A DNA stretch of 64,000 bases from positions 1,210,120 through 1,274,119 of the forward strand of contig NZ_CP061311.1 of assembly GCF_018688095.1 (NCBI RefSeq). Direction: 5' to 3'. The notes under the pieces were generated by a model that worked only from the letters and a program-made list of their open reading frames with translations, did no database searches and had not been told where the DNA came from. This DNA is from Polynucleobacter sp. AP-Titi-500A-B4. GTDB taxonomy: Bacteria > Pseudomonadota > Gammaproteobacteria > Burkholderiales > Burkholderiaceae. This document shows, one piece after another, positions 44,312 through 53,735 of this stretch. The position numbers and the translations under genes are program-made. Numbering within the stretch: position 1 is the stretch's first letter; the number at the start of each line of letters is the position of its first letter.

Positions 44312-44344
44312 AAAAAGCTCCTCAATCTCTATTGGGAGCTTTTT
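44312..44344. terminator. Bidirectional intrinsic terminator between Ala-rich gene and tRNA-His
   Basis: AAAAAGCTCC and GGAGCTTTTT form a 10-bp stem around a 13-nt loop, with T-runs on both strands. It lies 11 nt after the Ala-rich gene and 13 nt past the 3' end of the minus-strand tRNA. Confidence 0.88.
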
Positions 44345-44356
44345 TACAGAATTTAG

Positions 44357-44433
44357 TGGGGCGAACGACGGGGCTCGAACCCGCGACAACCAGAATCACA
44401 ATCTGGGACTCTACCAACTGAGCTACGTCCGCC
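44357..44433 (-). tRNA. tRNA-His (anticodon GTG)
   Basis: A full cloverleaf can be drawn: G-1, acceptor GCGGACG paired with CGTTCGC, D arm GCTC/GAGT-type, anticodon loop TTGTGAT with GTG, T arm GCGGG/CCCGT with TTCGAGC, discriminator C73 and an encoded CCA. The extra G-1 opposite C73 is the hallmark of tRNA-His. Confidence 0.97.
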
Positions 44434-44448
44434 GTTGTAGAAGGTGAG

Positions 44449-44479
44449 ATTATAGCCTTTTTGGGTAAAAACCAGCCAA
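44449..44479 (-). promoter_or_regulatory. tRNA-His promoter
   Basis: On the minus strand TATAAT (44454-44449) lies 15 nt upstream of the tRNA 5' end. TTGGCT is 19 nt further upstream as a weak -35. A GC-rich stretch and the short leader fit a stable-RNA promoter. Confidence 0.55.
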
Positions 44480-44486
44480 AACAGCC

Positions 44487-45572
44487 TTATTCTGCGGTTT
44501 CTAGCTCAAAAGCAGCCCAATCCCCAAGGCATAGACTGGCATCTAGAAAGAAGTCTGCAATAGCCGCTTTGCTCTGGACTTTGGCTAATGCATGGTGATC
44601 TGAGAGGCGCTGACGCCAATAGCGTGACCCTGCCCTACCATGCGCCAAGCCCAAAATATGTCTCGTGAATGCGCCGATATAAAAAGGCTTCTGTTTTGCT
44701 TGGCACTCATCAAACCAAGCCCAGACCTGATGCACCAAGGCAATCTGAATACGGTGCCATTCAGTTTCACTAAACAGATAACCTGCGGCATCTCCATCAG
44801 TGTTGATTAAGTCATCCCATCCCAACAGTAATGCTGGGAAATGATATGCAGCTCTTCCCACCATAAAACCATCAAAGTCATCCCAGTGACCAGCAATTTG
44901 CTCGTTCGTTTCTAAACCACCATTGAGCAACACTTTGAGATTAGGAAAATGTTTTTGCGCATCCAATCTCAATCTAGCAGCAACTTCATAACGTAGAGGT
45001 GGTTTACTACGATTCTCTTTAGGAGATAAACCTTTGAGTACTGCGTTGCGCGCATGTATGGTAACTTGACTAGCACCAGCATCCGCCACAGCTAAAATGA
45101 AATCAAGCGCAAACTGATAATCCTTTTCTGAACTGGCAGCATCCATGGAATCTAATCCCAAGCGATGCTTTACTGAAATCGGAATATCCACCGCCCCCTT
45201 CATAGCCTTGACACACTGAGCAACCAATTGTGGTTCGGCCATTAGACAAGCCCCAAAGGCACCACGTTGAACCCGCTCTGATGGGCATCCACAATTGAGG
45301 TCAATTTCATCGTAGCCCCACTGCTGCGCTAGTTCTGCAGAATTCGCCAAATCACTTGGCTCTGAACCACCCAGCTGCAAAACAACGGGGTGTTGATCTT
45401 GCGAATAATCTAGATGGCGTGGCACATCCCCGTGCATCAGAGCGCCAGTAGTCACCATCTCGGTATAGAGAACAGCTTCTTTAGTGAGTGCACGATGAAA
45501 AGAACGGCAATGGCGGTCGGTCCACTCCATCATGGGGGCTACGGCCAATCTTTTCTTATTTTGAATTTTCAC
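44487..45572 (-). CDS. dusA: tRNA-dihydrouridine(20/20a) synthase DusA
   Basis: The 361-residue FMN enzyme reduces U20/U20a of tRNA. It has the DusA opening LAVAPMMEWTDRHCRSFHR, VLQLGGSEPSDLANSAELAQQWGYDEIDLNCGCPSERVQRGAFGACLM with the catalytic Cys in NCGCP, and VTIHARNAVLKGLSPKENR as the DusA-specific segment. Length and motifs match the DusA branch rather than DusB/C. It sits directly upstream of tRNA-His on the same strand. Confidence 0.96.
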   Translation of the reverse strand: MKIQNKKRLAVAPMMEWTDRHCRSFHRALTKEAVLYTEMVTTGALMHGDVPRHLDYSQDQHPVVLQLGGSEPSDLANSAELAQQWGYDEIDLNCGCPSERVQRGAFGACLMAEPQLVAQCVKAMKGAVDIPISVKHRLGLDSMDAASSEKDYQFALDFILAVADAGASQVTIHARNAVLKGLSPKENRSKPPLRYEVAARLRLDAQKHFPNLKVLLNGGLETNEQIAGHWDDFDGFMVGRAAYHFPALLLGWDDLINTDGDAAGYLFSETEWHRIQIALVHQVWAWFDECQAKQKPFYIGAFTRHILGLAHGRAGSRYWRQRLSDHHALAKVQSKAAIADFFLDASLCLGDWAAFELETAE

Positions 45573-45617
45573 AGGGACTTTGTTGAATCAGTCATTGATT
45601 GAGCATTACTGATTAAC

Positions 45618-45836
45618 TTACTTCCAGCTAAGATTCAACTTTTTATGAGAGGCGGCACAATCTCGCAAATAGAGATTAATCAGACTTTGATAAGGAATAC
45701 CTACTTCTTCAGATATTGATTTGAAATAGGTCACAGAATCTTCATCCAATCGAATCGTAATAGGCTTCTTAAGCATAGAAGCATATGGATTTTTTCGGGA
45801 TTTTGAGAAATCATATTCTTTTCGCATATTAATCAC
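45618..45836 (-). CDS. brnA: BrnA-like antitoxin, orphan
   Basis: The 72-residue protein has a basic N terminus (RKEYDFSKSRKNPY) and a ribbon-helix-helix core KPITIRLDEDSVTYFKSISEEVGIPYQSLINLYLRDCA, the BrnA/CopG antitoxin pattern. The GTG at 45836 overlaps the TGA of a brnT remnant (GTGA); ATG 45827 is the alternative. No complete toxin gene remains beside it, so it may be inert or may act on BrnT-type toxins encoded elsewhere, such as the one at 62669 (inference). Confidence 0.8.
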   Translation of the reverse strand: MINMRKEYDFSKSRKNPYASMLKKPITIRLDEDSVTYFKSISEEVGIPYQSLINLYLRDCAASHKKLNLSWK

Positions 45837-45886
45837 CTTTTATAAACCTTTAACTCTCGAGAGCTTGCCTTACGGGCCGAAATAAT
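45833..45886 (-). pseudogene. brnT: brnT toxin remnant (C-terminal 17 codons)
   Basis: Directly before the orphan brnA, 17 codons encode IISARKASSRELKVYKR and a stop. This is the conserved end of BrnT toxins (usual pattern R-I-I-S-A-R-K-A-x-x-x-E). An in-frame TGA lies immediately before, and the upstream 100 nt show no BrnT sequence in any frame. The stop overlaps the brnA start, as in intact brnTA operons. The toxin was therefore lost by deletion and the antitoxin kept. Confidence 0.72.
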
Positions 45887-45888
45887 TC

Positions 45889-45907
45889 ATATGTACATTG
45901 TACATAT
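45889..45907. promoter_or_regulatory. 19-bp palindrome upstream of orphan brnA
   Basis: ATATGTACA and TGTACATAT form a perfect inverted repeat around a single T, 53 bp upstream of the brnA start, overlapping the stop before the brnT remnant. It may be an antitoxin operator or mark the deletion junction. Confidence 0.35.
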
Positions 45908-45994
45908 ATTAAGATCACCATATAACCTAGATTAAGAACCTTCCATCAAACAACACTTCACCTCTACTCTAAAAACCATTGTCATTCCCAATCA

Positions 45995-46020
45995 TTAAGG
46001 GCAACCGAAGTTGCCCTTAA
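45995..46020 (-). terminator. Hairpin after the 46045-46704 pair
   Basis: TTAAGGGCAAC and GTTGCCCTTAA form an 11-bp perfect stem with a TTCG loop on the minus strand, 25 nt past the stop of the 87-residue gene. The T-tract is weak (TTAATG). Confidence 0.65.
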
Positions 46021-46044
46021 TGAAGATGAAGATACCGCTCTTAC

Positions 46045-46308
46045 CTATTTCAGCTTAGCTAGCTTAGCCTCTAGCTCTACTGCAAGATCTAGTGCGCCCA
46101 TGTAGCCAGACTTCAGATGATTTGGCAGGTCTGGGTCGCCAACCATAGCGCCTAAGGTTTCAACAAGACTAAAAACAATTCCTTTGGCTGCTCCAGCGGC
46201 AATCGTATTATTGGCTACCGCTTCATCAATATGATTTACCGCATCCAAAAAGTAATCGTGGCCTGGTAAGCCATCAGGCCCTAGCGCTTCTTTAGTATCT
46301 TTACTCAT
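46045..46308 (-). CDS. Small protein of unknown function (87 aa)
   Basis: No family is recognised. The protein is acidic, helical and soluble, with a Gly/Pro-rich start (GPDGLPGHDYF) and two predicted helices around GAAKGIVFSLVETLGAMVG and GYMGALDLAVELEAKLAKLK. It lies 12 nt downstream of the baeRF-like gene and ends at a strong hairpin, so the two form an operon. Confidence 0.65.
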   Translation of the reverse strand: MSKDTKEALGPDGLPGHDYFLDAVNHIDEAVANNTIAAGAAKGIVFSLVETLGAMVGDPDLPNHLKSGYMGALDLAVELEAKLAKLK

Positions 46309-46320
46309 TTTTTTCCTTCT

Positions 46321-46704
46321 TTAAAGCATCTGATCTACTTTATAGAAAAACTTGCGGGCATATGCAAGGATTTCTTTATCGCTTGGATGATCTACAGTTT
46401 CTACACCAACAATCTTTTCAGCAATCTTGGCATCATGCTGGTGGGCATGCTTAATCAGTTCCAACTTGGCTGAACCTGGCCCCAGAATCAAAATTTCCAG
46501 TGATTTATTGACTGCCTGCATAACGGAGTGAAGGTACTTAGAATCTAAGCCAGCTTTACCGCTACCCACTTCTCCGCCCTTGTGATGCAAATGACTATGG
46601 GTAGATTTACTGCGAATGACTTCTGCTTCGCTAGCCTCTTCACTCAAGAACATCACGTGAGCTTCTTTGTGGTCAATCCAGATGACTGCATGATTTAATG
46701 ACAT
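46321..46704 (-). CDS. Bacterial release-factor-like (baeRF/eRF1-domain) protein
   Basis: The start was placed at ATG 46704 because AGGATAAAT precedes it and the frame then opens MSLNHAVIWIDHKEAHV, the typical start of this group; the 16 codons upstream are not needed. The 127-residue protein is a single eRF1-domain-2-like fold (LEILILGPGSAKLELIKHAHQH, then KIVGVETVDHPSDKEILAYARKFF), often annotated as translational machinery or host-attachment-like. A His-rich loop (STHSHLHHKG) is present. Function is unproven. It lies 12 nt from the small unknown gene. Confidence 0.6.
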   Translation of the reverse strand: MSLNHAVIWIDHKEAHVMFLSEEASEAEVIRSKSTHSHLHHKGGEVGSGKAGLDSKYLHSVMQAVNKSLEILILGPGSAKLELIKHAHQHDAKIAEKIVGVETVDHPSDKEILAYARKFFYKVDQML

Positions 46705-46815
46705 ATTTATCCTATTGTTATAAAAGACTACCTTTTCAGGATACTCCTGCAAGCGTCTTTAAATCGCTGATAAGCTTGATTTAAATCAAATAGATGACCT
46801 CAAAGAGCAGAACGA

Positions 46816-47718
46816 CTAGAACTCCAAGGTCTTTTGACTGATGAAGAACCTTGCTTGATTCGTAATGGGGTCTTGAAAGGCAATTTCTTTAGCCAATAGC
46901 TGTAATGGCTTAGAAACGTCTAAGTCATATTCTTGATATGGCGTGAGAACTGGATAAATCTGATCCTGTTTGATTGGGATGCTTAGCGCATTGAGATGGC
47001 AACGCAATTGATGCTTCTTGCCACTGCCTGGAATGAGGCGATATTTAGCCCATGACTTATTGACTTGAATCAGCTCGATAAGCGTATCTGCGTTTGGTTC
47101 GCCCTCCACTTCCTGCATCTGTAGGAAGTGTTCTGATTCTTCTAGGCGACTTTGATAAATCATGGGCAGCTTGTCTACTAAGACTTGTGAGTATGGCGCA
47201 ATAGCTTCATAAACCTTCTTGACTGCACGATCTCGAAAGAGATTTTGGTATTGCGCTCTTTCTGTTGGATTAACAGAGAAGATAACTAAGCCTGCGGTAT
47301 CACGATCAATCCGATGAAGCGGGCTGAGCGTCTGAATACCTGTTTTTTTCTTCAGGCGATTGAGTAAAGTTTGATGCAAGTAAAGTCCGCTCGGCGTCAC
47401 CGGCAAGAAATGGGGTTTATCGGCAACCAGAATATGATCATCTTGAAATAGAATCTGTTCTTCAAAAGGAATTTCTGGTTCGCGTGCCAATCTCCTAAAA
47501 TACATCAGATGCGTATTAGGTTGATATGGGTCGCTTGCCGCTAGAGGCTGCCCCTCAATATCGAGAATAAGGTTGTCATGGAAGCGCCGCTCCCACTCAC
47601 CTGCTTGAATATGCGGAAACTGGGCAACAAAGAATTGCAGAAGATTGAGGTAAGACTGATCCGCAGGTAAAAACACCCTGGATGCTGAAACCCCTTCTGA
47701 ATTAACCTGAATACTCAT
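46816..47718 (-). CDS. RluA-family pseudouridine synthase
   Basis: The 300-residue protein has the catalytic motif HRIDRDTAGLVIFS with the active Asp. ILVADKPHFLPVTPSG comes before it, and KYRLIPGSGKKHQLRCHLNALSIPI after it, matching RluA-type domains. It isomerises uridine in rRNA or tRNA; the target site cannot be told. The N terminus is short and lacks a clear S4 domain. Confidence 0.9.
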   Translation of the reverse strand: MSIQVNSEGVSASRVFLPADQSYLNLLQFFVAQFPHIQAGEWERRFHDNLILDIEGQPLAASDPYQPNTHLMYFRRLAREPEIPFEEQILFQDDHILVADKPHFLPVTPSGLYLHQTLLNRLKKKTGIQTLSPLHRIDRDTAGLVIFSVNPTERAQYQNLFRDRAVKKVYEAIAPYSQVLVDKLPMIYQSRLEESEHFLQMQEVEGEPNADTLIELIQVNKSWAKYRLIPGSGKKHQLRCHLNALSIPIKQDQIYPVLTPYQEYDLDVSKPLQLLAKEIAFQDPITNQARFFISQKTLEF

Positions 47719-47771
47719 AGTGCCCCGTAGCTTAGAGCTCTATTTTATGCTTTTATTGAGCTGGCTTTCGC

Positions 47772-48560
47772 TTACTTTGCTTGACCAAACACAGGGGCAC
47801 GTCTTTCTAGGAATGCAGTGATGCCTTCACGGTAATCGCTTCCCATGTAGACATTCTTGCGCAAGGATTGTAGGTGTTCAAATACTGCAGGATTCATGAC
47901 AGCTGCATCAGAGAGCATTTGCGCCTGTGCTTTGAGTACAGAGTTAGCCTGGGGTGAGCGTGAAGCAATCGTTCTGGCCATTTGATAAGTCTTTGCCTCC
48001 AATTCACCAGAGACATAGAGGTGATTTAGGATACCAATTTGTAATGCGCGATCAGCACCGATAGGATCGGCAGTGAGGAACATTTCCTTAACGACATTGA
48101 GCGGCATACGAGACATAAAATGCAAGATCCCACTGGCGGTATAGGGCAGCCCGAGCTTTGCTGGCGTAATGGCAAAGGTGGAATCATGATCACCCATGGC
48201 AATATCACAACTCATGATCAAGTCTGTAGATGCACCCCAGACTGAACCATCAACCATCGCAATGACTGGTGCCCTAAATGCACGAATAGACTTGAGCAGT
48301 ACCATCACAGGATCATCAGCTGGCAAGGGGTCACGCTCTGACCGAGGTAACTCCATCACATCATGCCCTGCCGACCATACCTTATTCTTTTGGTCTGATC
48401 GCAGCACGAGTACGCGGACGTCTTCTTTACCAAAGACCTCTAGAGCATGGTGCATCTCTTCAATTAAGCATTCGCTTAATGCATTCCGTTTGCTGTAATG
48501 ATTAAATCGAATCGTGGCAATCAGATCTGCCTGCTCTGTTTTGATGTACTGATAATTCAT
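47772..48560 (-). CDS. Methylmalonyl-CoA decarboxylase-like crotonase
   Basis: The 262-residue crotonase-fold enzyme resembles E. coli ScpB/YgfG along its length: KVWSAGHDVMELPRSERDPLPADDPV, VIAMVDGSVWGASTDLIMSCDIAMG, DPIGADRALQIGILNHL and EHLQSLRKNVYMGSDYREGITAFLERR. It would convert methylmalonyl-CoA to propionyl-CoA in the cytoplasm. The reaction assignment rests on resemblance recalled from that family. No other genes of the pathway are nearby. It is transcribed alone. The symbol is left empty to avoid confusion with the chromosome-segregation scpB at 60800. Confidence 0.82.
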   Translation of the reverse strand: MNYQYIKTEQADLIATIRFNHYSKRNALSECLIEEMHHALEVFGKEDVRVLVLRSDQKNKVWSAGHDVMELPRSERDPLPADDPVMVLLKSIRAFRAPVIAMVDGSVWGASTDLIMSCDIAMGDHDSTFAITPAKLGLPYTASGILHFMSRMPLNVVKEMFLTADPIGADRALQIGILNHLYVSGELEAKTYQMARTIASRSPQANSVLKAQAQMLSDAAVMNPAVFEHLQSLRKNVYMGSDYREGITAFLERRAPVFGQAK

Positions 48561-48615
48561 TTGGATTTTCTTTTGTCTTATTTTTTATTTCTTTGTCTTA
48601 TTGCTATTGCTGCTG

Positions 48616-48831
48616 TTATGCAGCAATTAAAATATCGCCTAATTCCATCTTCTCCCACCAAACGAATGGCAGTAAATAGACTGGCTCATTAGTACCTTGT
48701 AGAATTTCCAAGGCGCCATCCTTCGTTTTGTTCGCTTCATATTTACCAGGATTTAACGAAAAACAGCCTTTGTCAGTACCATCATTGCGACGCATCCTGG
48801 CGACGGTATTGCGAGTGATATAAACGACCAT
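48616..48831 (-). CDS. Small protein of unknown function (71 aa)
   Basis: No family is recognised. The protein has a basic N-terminal half (TRNTVARMRRNDG), a stretch GCFSLNPGKYEANKTKDGALEIL that reads as short beta-strands, and a hydrophobic end (YLLPFVWWEKMELGDILIAA). An AGGGAGG-type ribosome-binding site precedes the ATG. It sits between the crotonase and the arsenic operon. Confidence 0.6.
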   Translation of the reverse strand: MVVYITRNTVARMRRNDGTDKGCFSLNPGKYEANKTKDGALEILQGTNEPVYLLPFVWWEKMELGDILIAA

Positions 48832-48953
48832 ATTTCCCTCCTTTTTTGCAAAATGAAGAATGTCTATGTCGTTAACTTATTCCTATGGGATTGGATGCCA
48901 TTTATAAAATGCCCTTTTTTGACGCTCTTTGCCCAATTTTGGACGGGACTATC

Positions 48954-48980
48954 TTCGGTGCACCCATCTTATGCACCGAA
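48954..48980 (-). terminator. Inverted repeat after acr3
   Basis: TTCGGTGCA and TGCACCGAA form a perfect 9-bp stem with a 9-nt loop, 30 nt past the acr3 stop. There is no T-run, so it may stabilise the RNA 3' end rather than terminate. Confidence 0.45.
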
Positions 48981-49009
48981 ACAAGTCATTCCTTACAGCT
49001 TAAGAATTA

Positions 49010-50062
49010 TTAGCTCAAATTGGGCTTGAAATAGCGCTCTTTAATAGCTAGCGCCAAGGAAACTAAGCCAATCATGATGGGCACTTCTACCAGAGGCCCA
49101 ATGACTGCCGCAAATGCTGCTCCAGAGTTAATTCCAAATACGGCAATAGCTACCGCAATCGCTAATTCAAAATTATTACTAGAGGCCGTAAAAGATAAGG
49201 TGCAGCAGCGCTTGTAGTCAATCCCCATTTTGCTGGTGATCACAAAGGTAATCACAAACATGACTCCAAAGTAGATTAGTAGCGGAATGGCAATGGTTAA
49301 CACATCACCTGGCAACTGGAGAATGAGTTTTCCTTTAAGACTAAACATCACCACGATGGTAAAAAGCAATGCAATCAAGGTAATCTTGCCGATCTTGGGA
49401 ACAAAGTGTTCGTGGTACCAATCTTTAGAGACAAACTTGAGCATGACAAAGCGTGTTAGGAGACCAGCAATACAAGGGATACCTAAATAGATAAAGACCG
49501 TCTGCGCGATCTCGCCAATAGATACGCTGACATTAGTCCCAGACAGACCGAACCATGGGGGCAAGACGGTCAAGAACACATAGGCATAAAGGCTGAAGAA
49601 CAGTACTTGAAAGATAGCATTGAATGCCACTAATCCTGCAGCATATTCTGTAGAGCCCTTAGCGATATCGTTCCACACAATCACCATTGCAATACAGGGC
49701 GCGATACCAATCAGAATCAGTCCTGCCATGTACTCAGGCTGATTGGGCACAAAGGTGATCGCCAAGAGAAACATAAAGACCGGGGCAATGATCCAGTTCA
49801 TCACAAAGGCGATTCCGAAGATGCGCTTATCTTTAAAGACATCCGGCAGATCTTCGTAACGCACTTTCGCAAATGGGGGATACATCATCAAAATCAAGCC
49901 AATCGCAATGGGATAGTTTGTAGTTCCCACCTGAAAGGAGTTAATCAGCCCCTCTACCCCAGGAATGAAATATCCCAAGCCAATACCCACAGCCATAGCT
50001 GCAAATATCCAAATCGTTAAATAGCGATCCAGAAAAGAAAGTTGTTTGGTGAGGGCTGTCAT
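49010..50062 (-). CDS. acr3: Arsenite efflux transporter ACR3
   Basis: The 350-residue protein has about ten membrane helices. FIPGVEGLINSFQVGTTNYPIAIGLILMMYPPFAKV is the ACR3 N-terminal signature. The conserved Cys of the substrate path appears in LIGIAPCIAMVIVWN, and FTASSNNFELAIAVAIAVFG is typical of helix 9. It exports arsenite across the inner membrane. It overlaps arsC by 4 nt as the last gene of arsR-arsC-acr3. Confidence 0.95.
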   Translation of the reverse strand: MTALTKQLSFLDRYLTIWIFAAMAVGIGLGYFIPGVEGLINSFQVGTTNYPIAIGLILMMYPPFAKVRYEDLPDVFKDKRIFGIAFVMNWIIAPVFMFLLAITFVPNQPEYMAGLILIGIAPCIAMVIVWNDIAKGSTEYAAGLVAFNAIFQVLFFSLYAYVFLTVLPPWFGLSGTNVSVSIGEIAQTVFIYLGIPCIAGLLTRFVMLKFVSKDWYHEHFVPKIGKITLIALLFTIVVMFSLKGKLILQLPGDVLTIAIPLLIYFGVMFVITFVITSKMGIDYKRCCTLSFTASSNNFELAIAVAIAVFGINSGAAFAAVIGPLVEVPIMIGLVSLALAIKERYFKPNLS

Positions 50063-50538
50063 GATTTGGTATGAATTTCTTTTAGAGATAATGAGTCAAG
50101 CGTTTCTAGGGGCATATCAGCCAATAGATCAAGGCGTTTCTTAAGGCCAATCATGACATCCCTAAACGCCCTTCTCTTGTCCTCATCGGATCCTTGCACT
50201 TGAGATGGATCAGGAAAGCCCCAGTGAGCGGTACTTGGCTTACCTGGCCAGAGTGGGCAAACCTCACCCGCAGCGTTATCGCACACCGTGACAATGAAAT
50301 CCATCTGAGGCGCGTCTGGCAATCCATATTCATCCCAGCTCTTGCTTCGCAACTTTGACTCTGGATAACCTAGTTCTTTTGCGATCTCAGCCGCAAAGGG
50401 ATTGACCTTAGTGCCCGGCGTAGAACCCGCAGAGTAGCCAACAAACTTACCGCTCAGATGAGTTGAGGCTAACGCTTCACCCAATACTGATCTAGCGGAG
50501 TTATGGGTGCAGAGAAATAGGATGTTGTATTGCTTCAT
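50059..50538 (-). CDS. arsC: Arsenate reductase, low-molecular-weight phosphatase type
   Basis: The 159-residue protein has the P-loop LFLCTHNSARS with the nucleophilic Cys, and the downstream motif DFIVTVCDNAAGEVCPLWPG with the redox Cys pair. HWGFPDPSQVQG carries the general-acid Asp. It reduces arsenate to arsenite for export by ACR3. Start and stop overlap arsR and acr3 by 4 nt each, so translation is coupled. Confidence 0.95.
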   Translation of the reverse strand: MKQYNILFLCTHNSARSVLGEALASTHLSGKFVGYSAGSTPGTKVNPFAAEIAKELGYPESKLRSKSWDEYGLPDAPQMDFIVTVCDNAAGEVCPLWPGKPSTAHWGFPDPSQVQGSDEDKRRAFRDVMIGLKKRLDLLADMPLETLDSLSLKEIHTKS

Positions 50539-50864
50539 GCTGACTTTGCCCTCTTTTGAATTTTGATAGGTGCGCAGGCCTTGCCGTCACAGCAGTTTTC
50601 TAGCAGGAATTCGCTAAGGTCTTGCACCAACTTCGCATTGGGTCGATAAATCAAATTACGACTTTGTCTTTCAACCAAAAGCAGATCGGCCTGAACTAAC
50701 TCTTTGAGGTGAAAGCTCAGTGTGGCATTTGGGATACCTAATTTCTCAATGATTTGACTAGGTGTTAAGCCCATCTCTCCACGCTGAACAATCATCCGGA
50801 AGATATTGAGTCTAGACTCCTGCCCTAATGCCAGGAAAGCCTGGATTGCATTGATATTTTTCAT
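50535..50864 (-). CDS. arsR: ArsR arsenite-responsive repressor
   Basis: The 109-residue winged-HTH protein (SQIIEKLGIPNATLSFHLKELVQADLLLVERQSRNLIY) lacks the classical ELCVCDL site in the recognition helix. Instead it has Cys91-Cys92 and Cys97 in ENCCDGKAC near the C terminus. This is like the arrangement in Acidithiobacillus ferrooxidans ArsR (known family precedent, recalled). It likely represses its own operon and releases DNA when arsenite binds. Confidence 0.93.
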   Translation of the reverse strand: MKNINAIQAFLALGQESRLNIFRMIVQRGEMGLTPSQIIEKLGIPNATLSFHLKELVQADLLLVERQSRNLIYRPNAKLVQDLSEFLLENCCDGKACAPIKIQKRAKSA

Positions 50865-50870
50865 ATTTCC

Positions 50871-50889
50871 AATTATATAGAAATATATT
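50871..50889. promoter_or_regulatory. AT-rich promoter/operator of the ars operon
   Basis: The sequence just upstream of arsR is an imperfect AT dyad (AATTATATAG and AAATATATT halves) and holds a TATAAT-like element close to the start codon. An ArsR site is expected here; the exact bounds are inferred. Confidence 0.35.
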
Positions 50890-50910
50890 ACAGGTATATG
50901 ACAGCATTAA

Positions 50911-50932
50911 AAAGCCACCCGAAGGTGGCTTT
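50911..50932 (-). terminator. Intrinsic terminator before typA's upstream neighbour side (ars promoter side)
   Basis: AAAGCCACC and GGTGGCTTT form a 9-bp stem with a TTCG loop on the minus strand, followed by TTAATG. It lies 3' of typA and about 45 bp upstream of arsR, so it ends the typA transcript and insulates the ars promoter. Confidence 0.8.
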
Positions 50933-50953
50933 GATTGTGAAACTCAGCAAGGA

Positions 50954-52771
<1,818 letters not shown>

Positions 52772-52822
52772 GTGAAGCTTCTAAAGTTAAAGATAAGTAA
52801 AAGGGTTATTAGTAATAATGGT

Positions 52823-53734
52823 TTAATGTGCCTGCGAAATTAAACGCTTGGGATGCAATACTCCAGAGCGCCAATCAGCAGTACCAATAAAGTTATGGGG
52901 GGCAGCAGTAGCGCGATAAATTCGCACTAATGCTTCAATCGAAGGCAGGTTTAGAGGAACGCGTTGTCCCATTTCTAGACGCTTAGCTTGTTGCTCATCT
53001 ACCGTTAAGTGTGGCAAGGTCTGCAAGAGTGCGTCGACCGGCAGAATGTAGCTAGAACTATCGTGCAAAGCATTCTGGATTGATTCAATCGTAAAAGAAT
53101 GTTCAAGACTCAAATGCCCTACTTCTGTTCTACGCAACCCAACCAAATGAGCACCACAGCCTAGGGCATTACCAATATCTTCAGCCAATACTCGAATATA
53201 GGTACCTTTGCTACAAGACACTTCTAAAGTTGCTTCAGGCCACTGGATATTCGTCCAACGAATCTTGTGAATCGTGATCTCACGTGGAGTGCGCTCTAAC
53301 TCAACACCAGCACGGGCGTATTCATATAAAGGTTTGCCATCACGCTTGAGTGCAGAATACATTGGTGGCACTTGAGTAATGGAGCCAGAAAATTTGGGCA
53401 GTAAAGCGTCTAATGCTTTTTGCAGTGCTGCTGGATTTTCAAAGGCGGGTAATGGTAATTCTTCAATAACAAGGCCTTCGGCATCACCAGTATCAGTGCG
53501 GGAGCCAAACTTGACTTGAGCGATATAGGTTTTATCTGCTTCCAGTAAGTCTTGAGAGTACTTAGTCGCCTCACCCAAGCAAATCGGCAATAAGCCAGTT
53601 GCCATTGGATCTAAGGTGCCTGTATGCCCAGCTTTTTCAGCCTTGAAAGCACGCTTCACAGCAGTGACTGCACCTTGGGAACTCATTCCTGCAGGCTTAT
53701 CTAGCAATACTACGCCGTCGATACGCGTGGACAT
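52823..53734 (-). CDS. truB: tRNA pseudouridine(55) synthase TruB
   Basis: The 303-residue protein has the family start GVVLLDKPAGMSSQGAVTAVKRAF, GHTGTLDPMATGLLPICLGEATK with the catalytic Asp, and SGSITQVPPMYSALKRDGKPLYEYAR. It makes pseudouridine 55 in the T-loop of tRNAs. It starts 1 nt after rbfA and is the last gene of the rimP-nusA-infB-rbfA-truB operon. Confidence 0.97.
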   Translation of the reverse strand: MSTRIDGVVLLDKPAGMSSQGAVTAVKRAFKAEKAGHTGTLDPMATGLLPICLGEATKYSQDLLEADKTYIAQVKFGSRTDTGDAEGLVIEELPLPAFENPAALQKALDALLPKFSGSITQVPPMYSALKRDGKPLYEYARAGVELERTPREITIHKIRWTNIQWPEATLEVSCSKGTYIRVLAEDIGNALGCGAHLVGLRRTEVGHLSLEHSFTIESIQNALHDSSSYILPVDALLQTLPHLTVDEQQAKRLEMGQRVPLNLPSIEALVRIYRATAAPHNFIGTADWRSGVLHPKRLISQAH

Positions 53735-53735
53735 G

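Noticed and set aside
44357..44433. tRNA-His as an integration site
   Set aside because: No integrase, no repeated tRNA 3' end and housekeeping genes on one side; nothing indicates an island here.
45887..46044. Rest of brnT in a shifted frame
   Set aside because: All three minus frames upstream of the remnant were read; none gives BrnT-like sequence, so deletion rather than frameshift is inferred.
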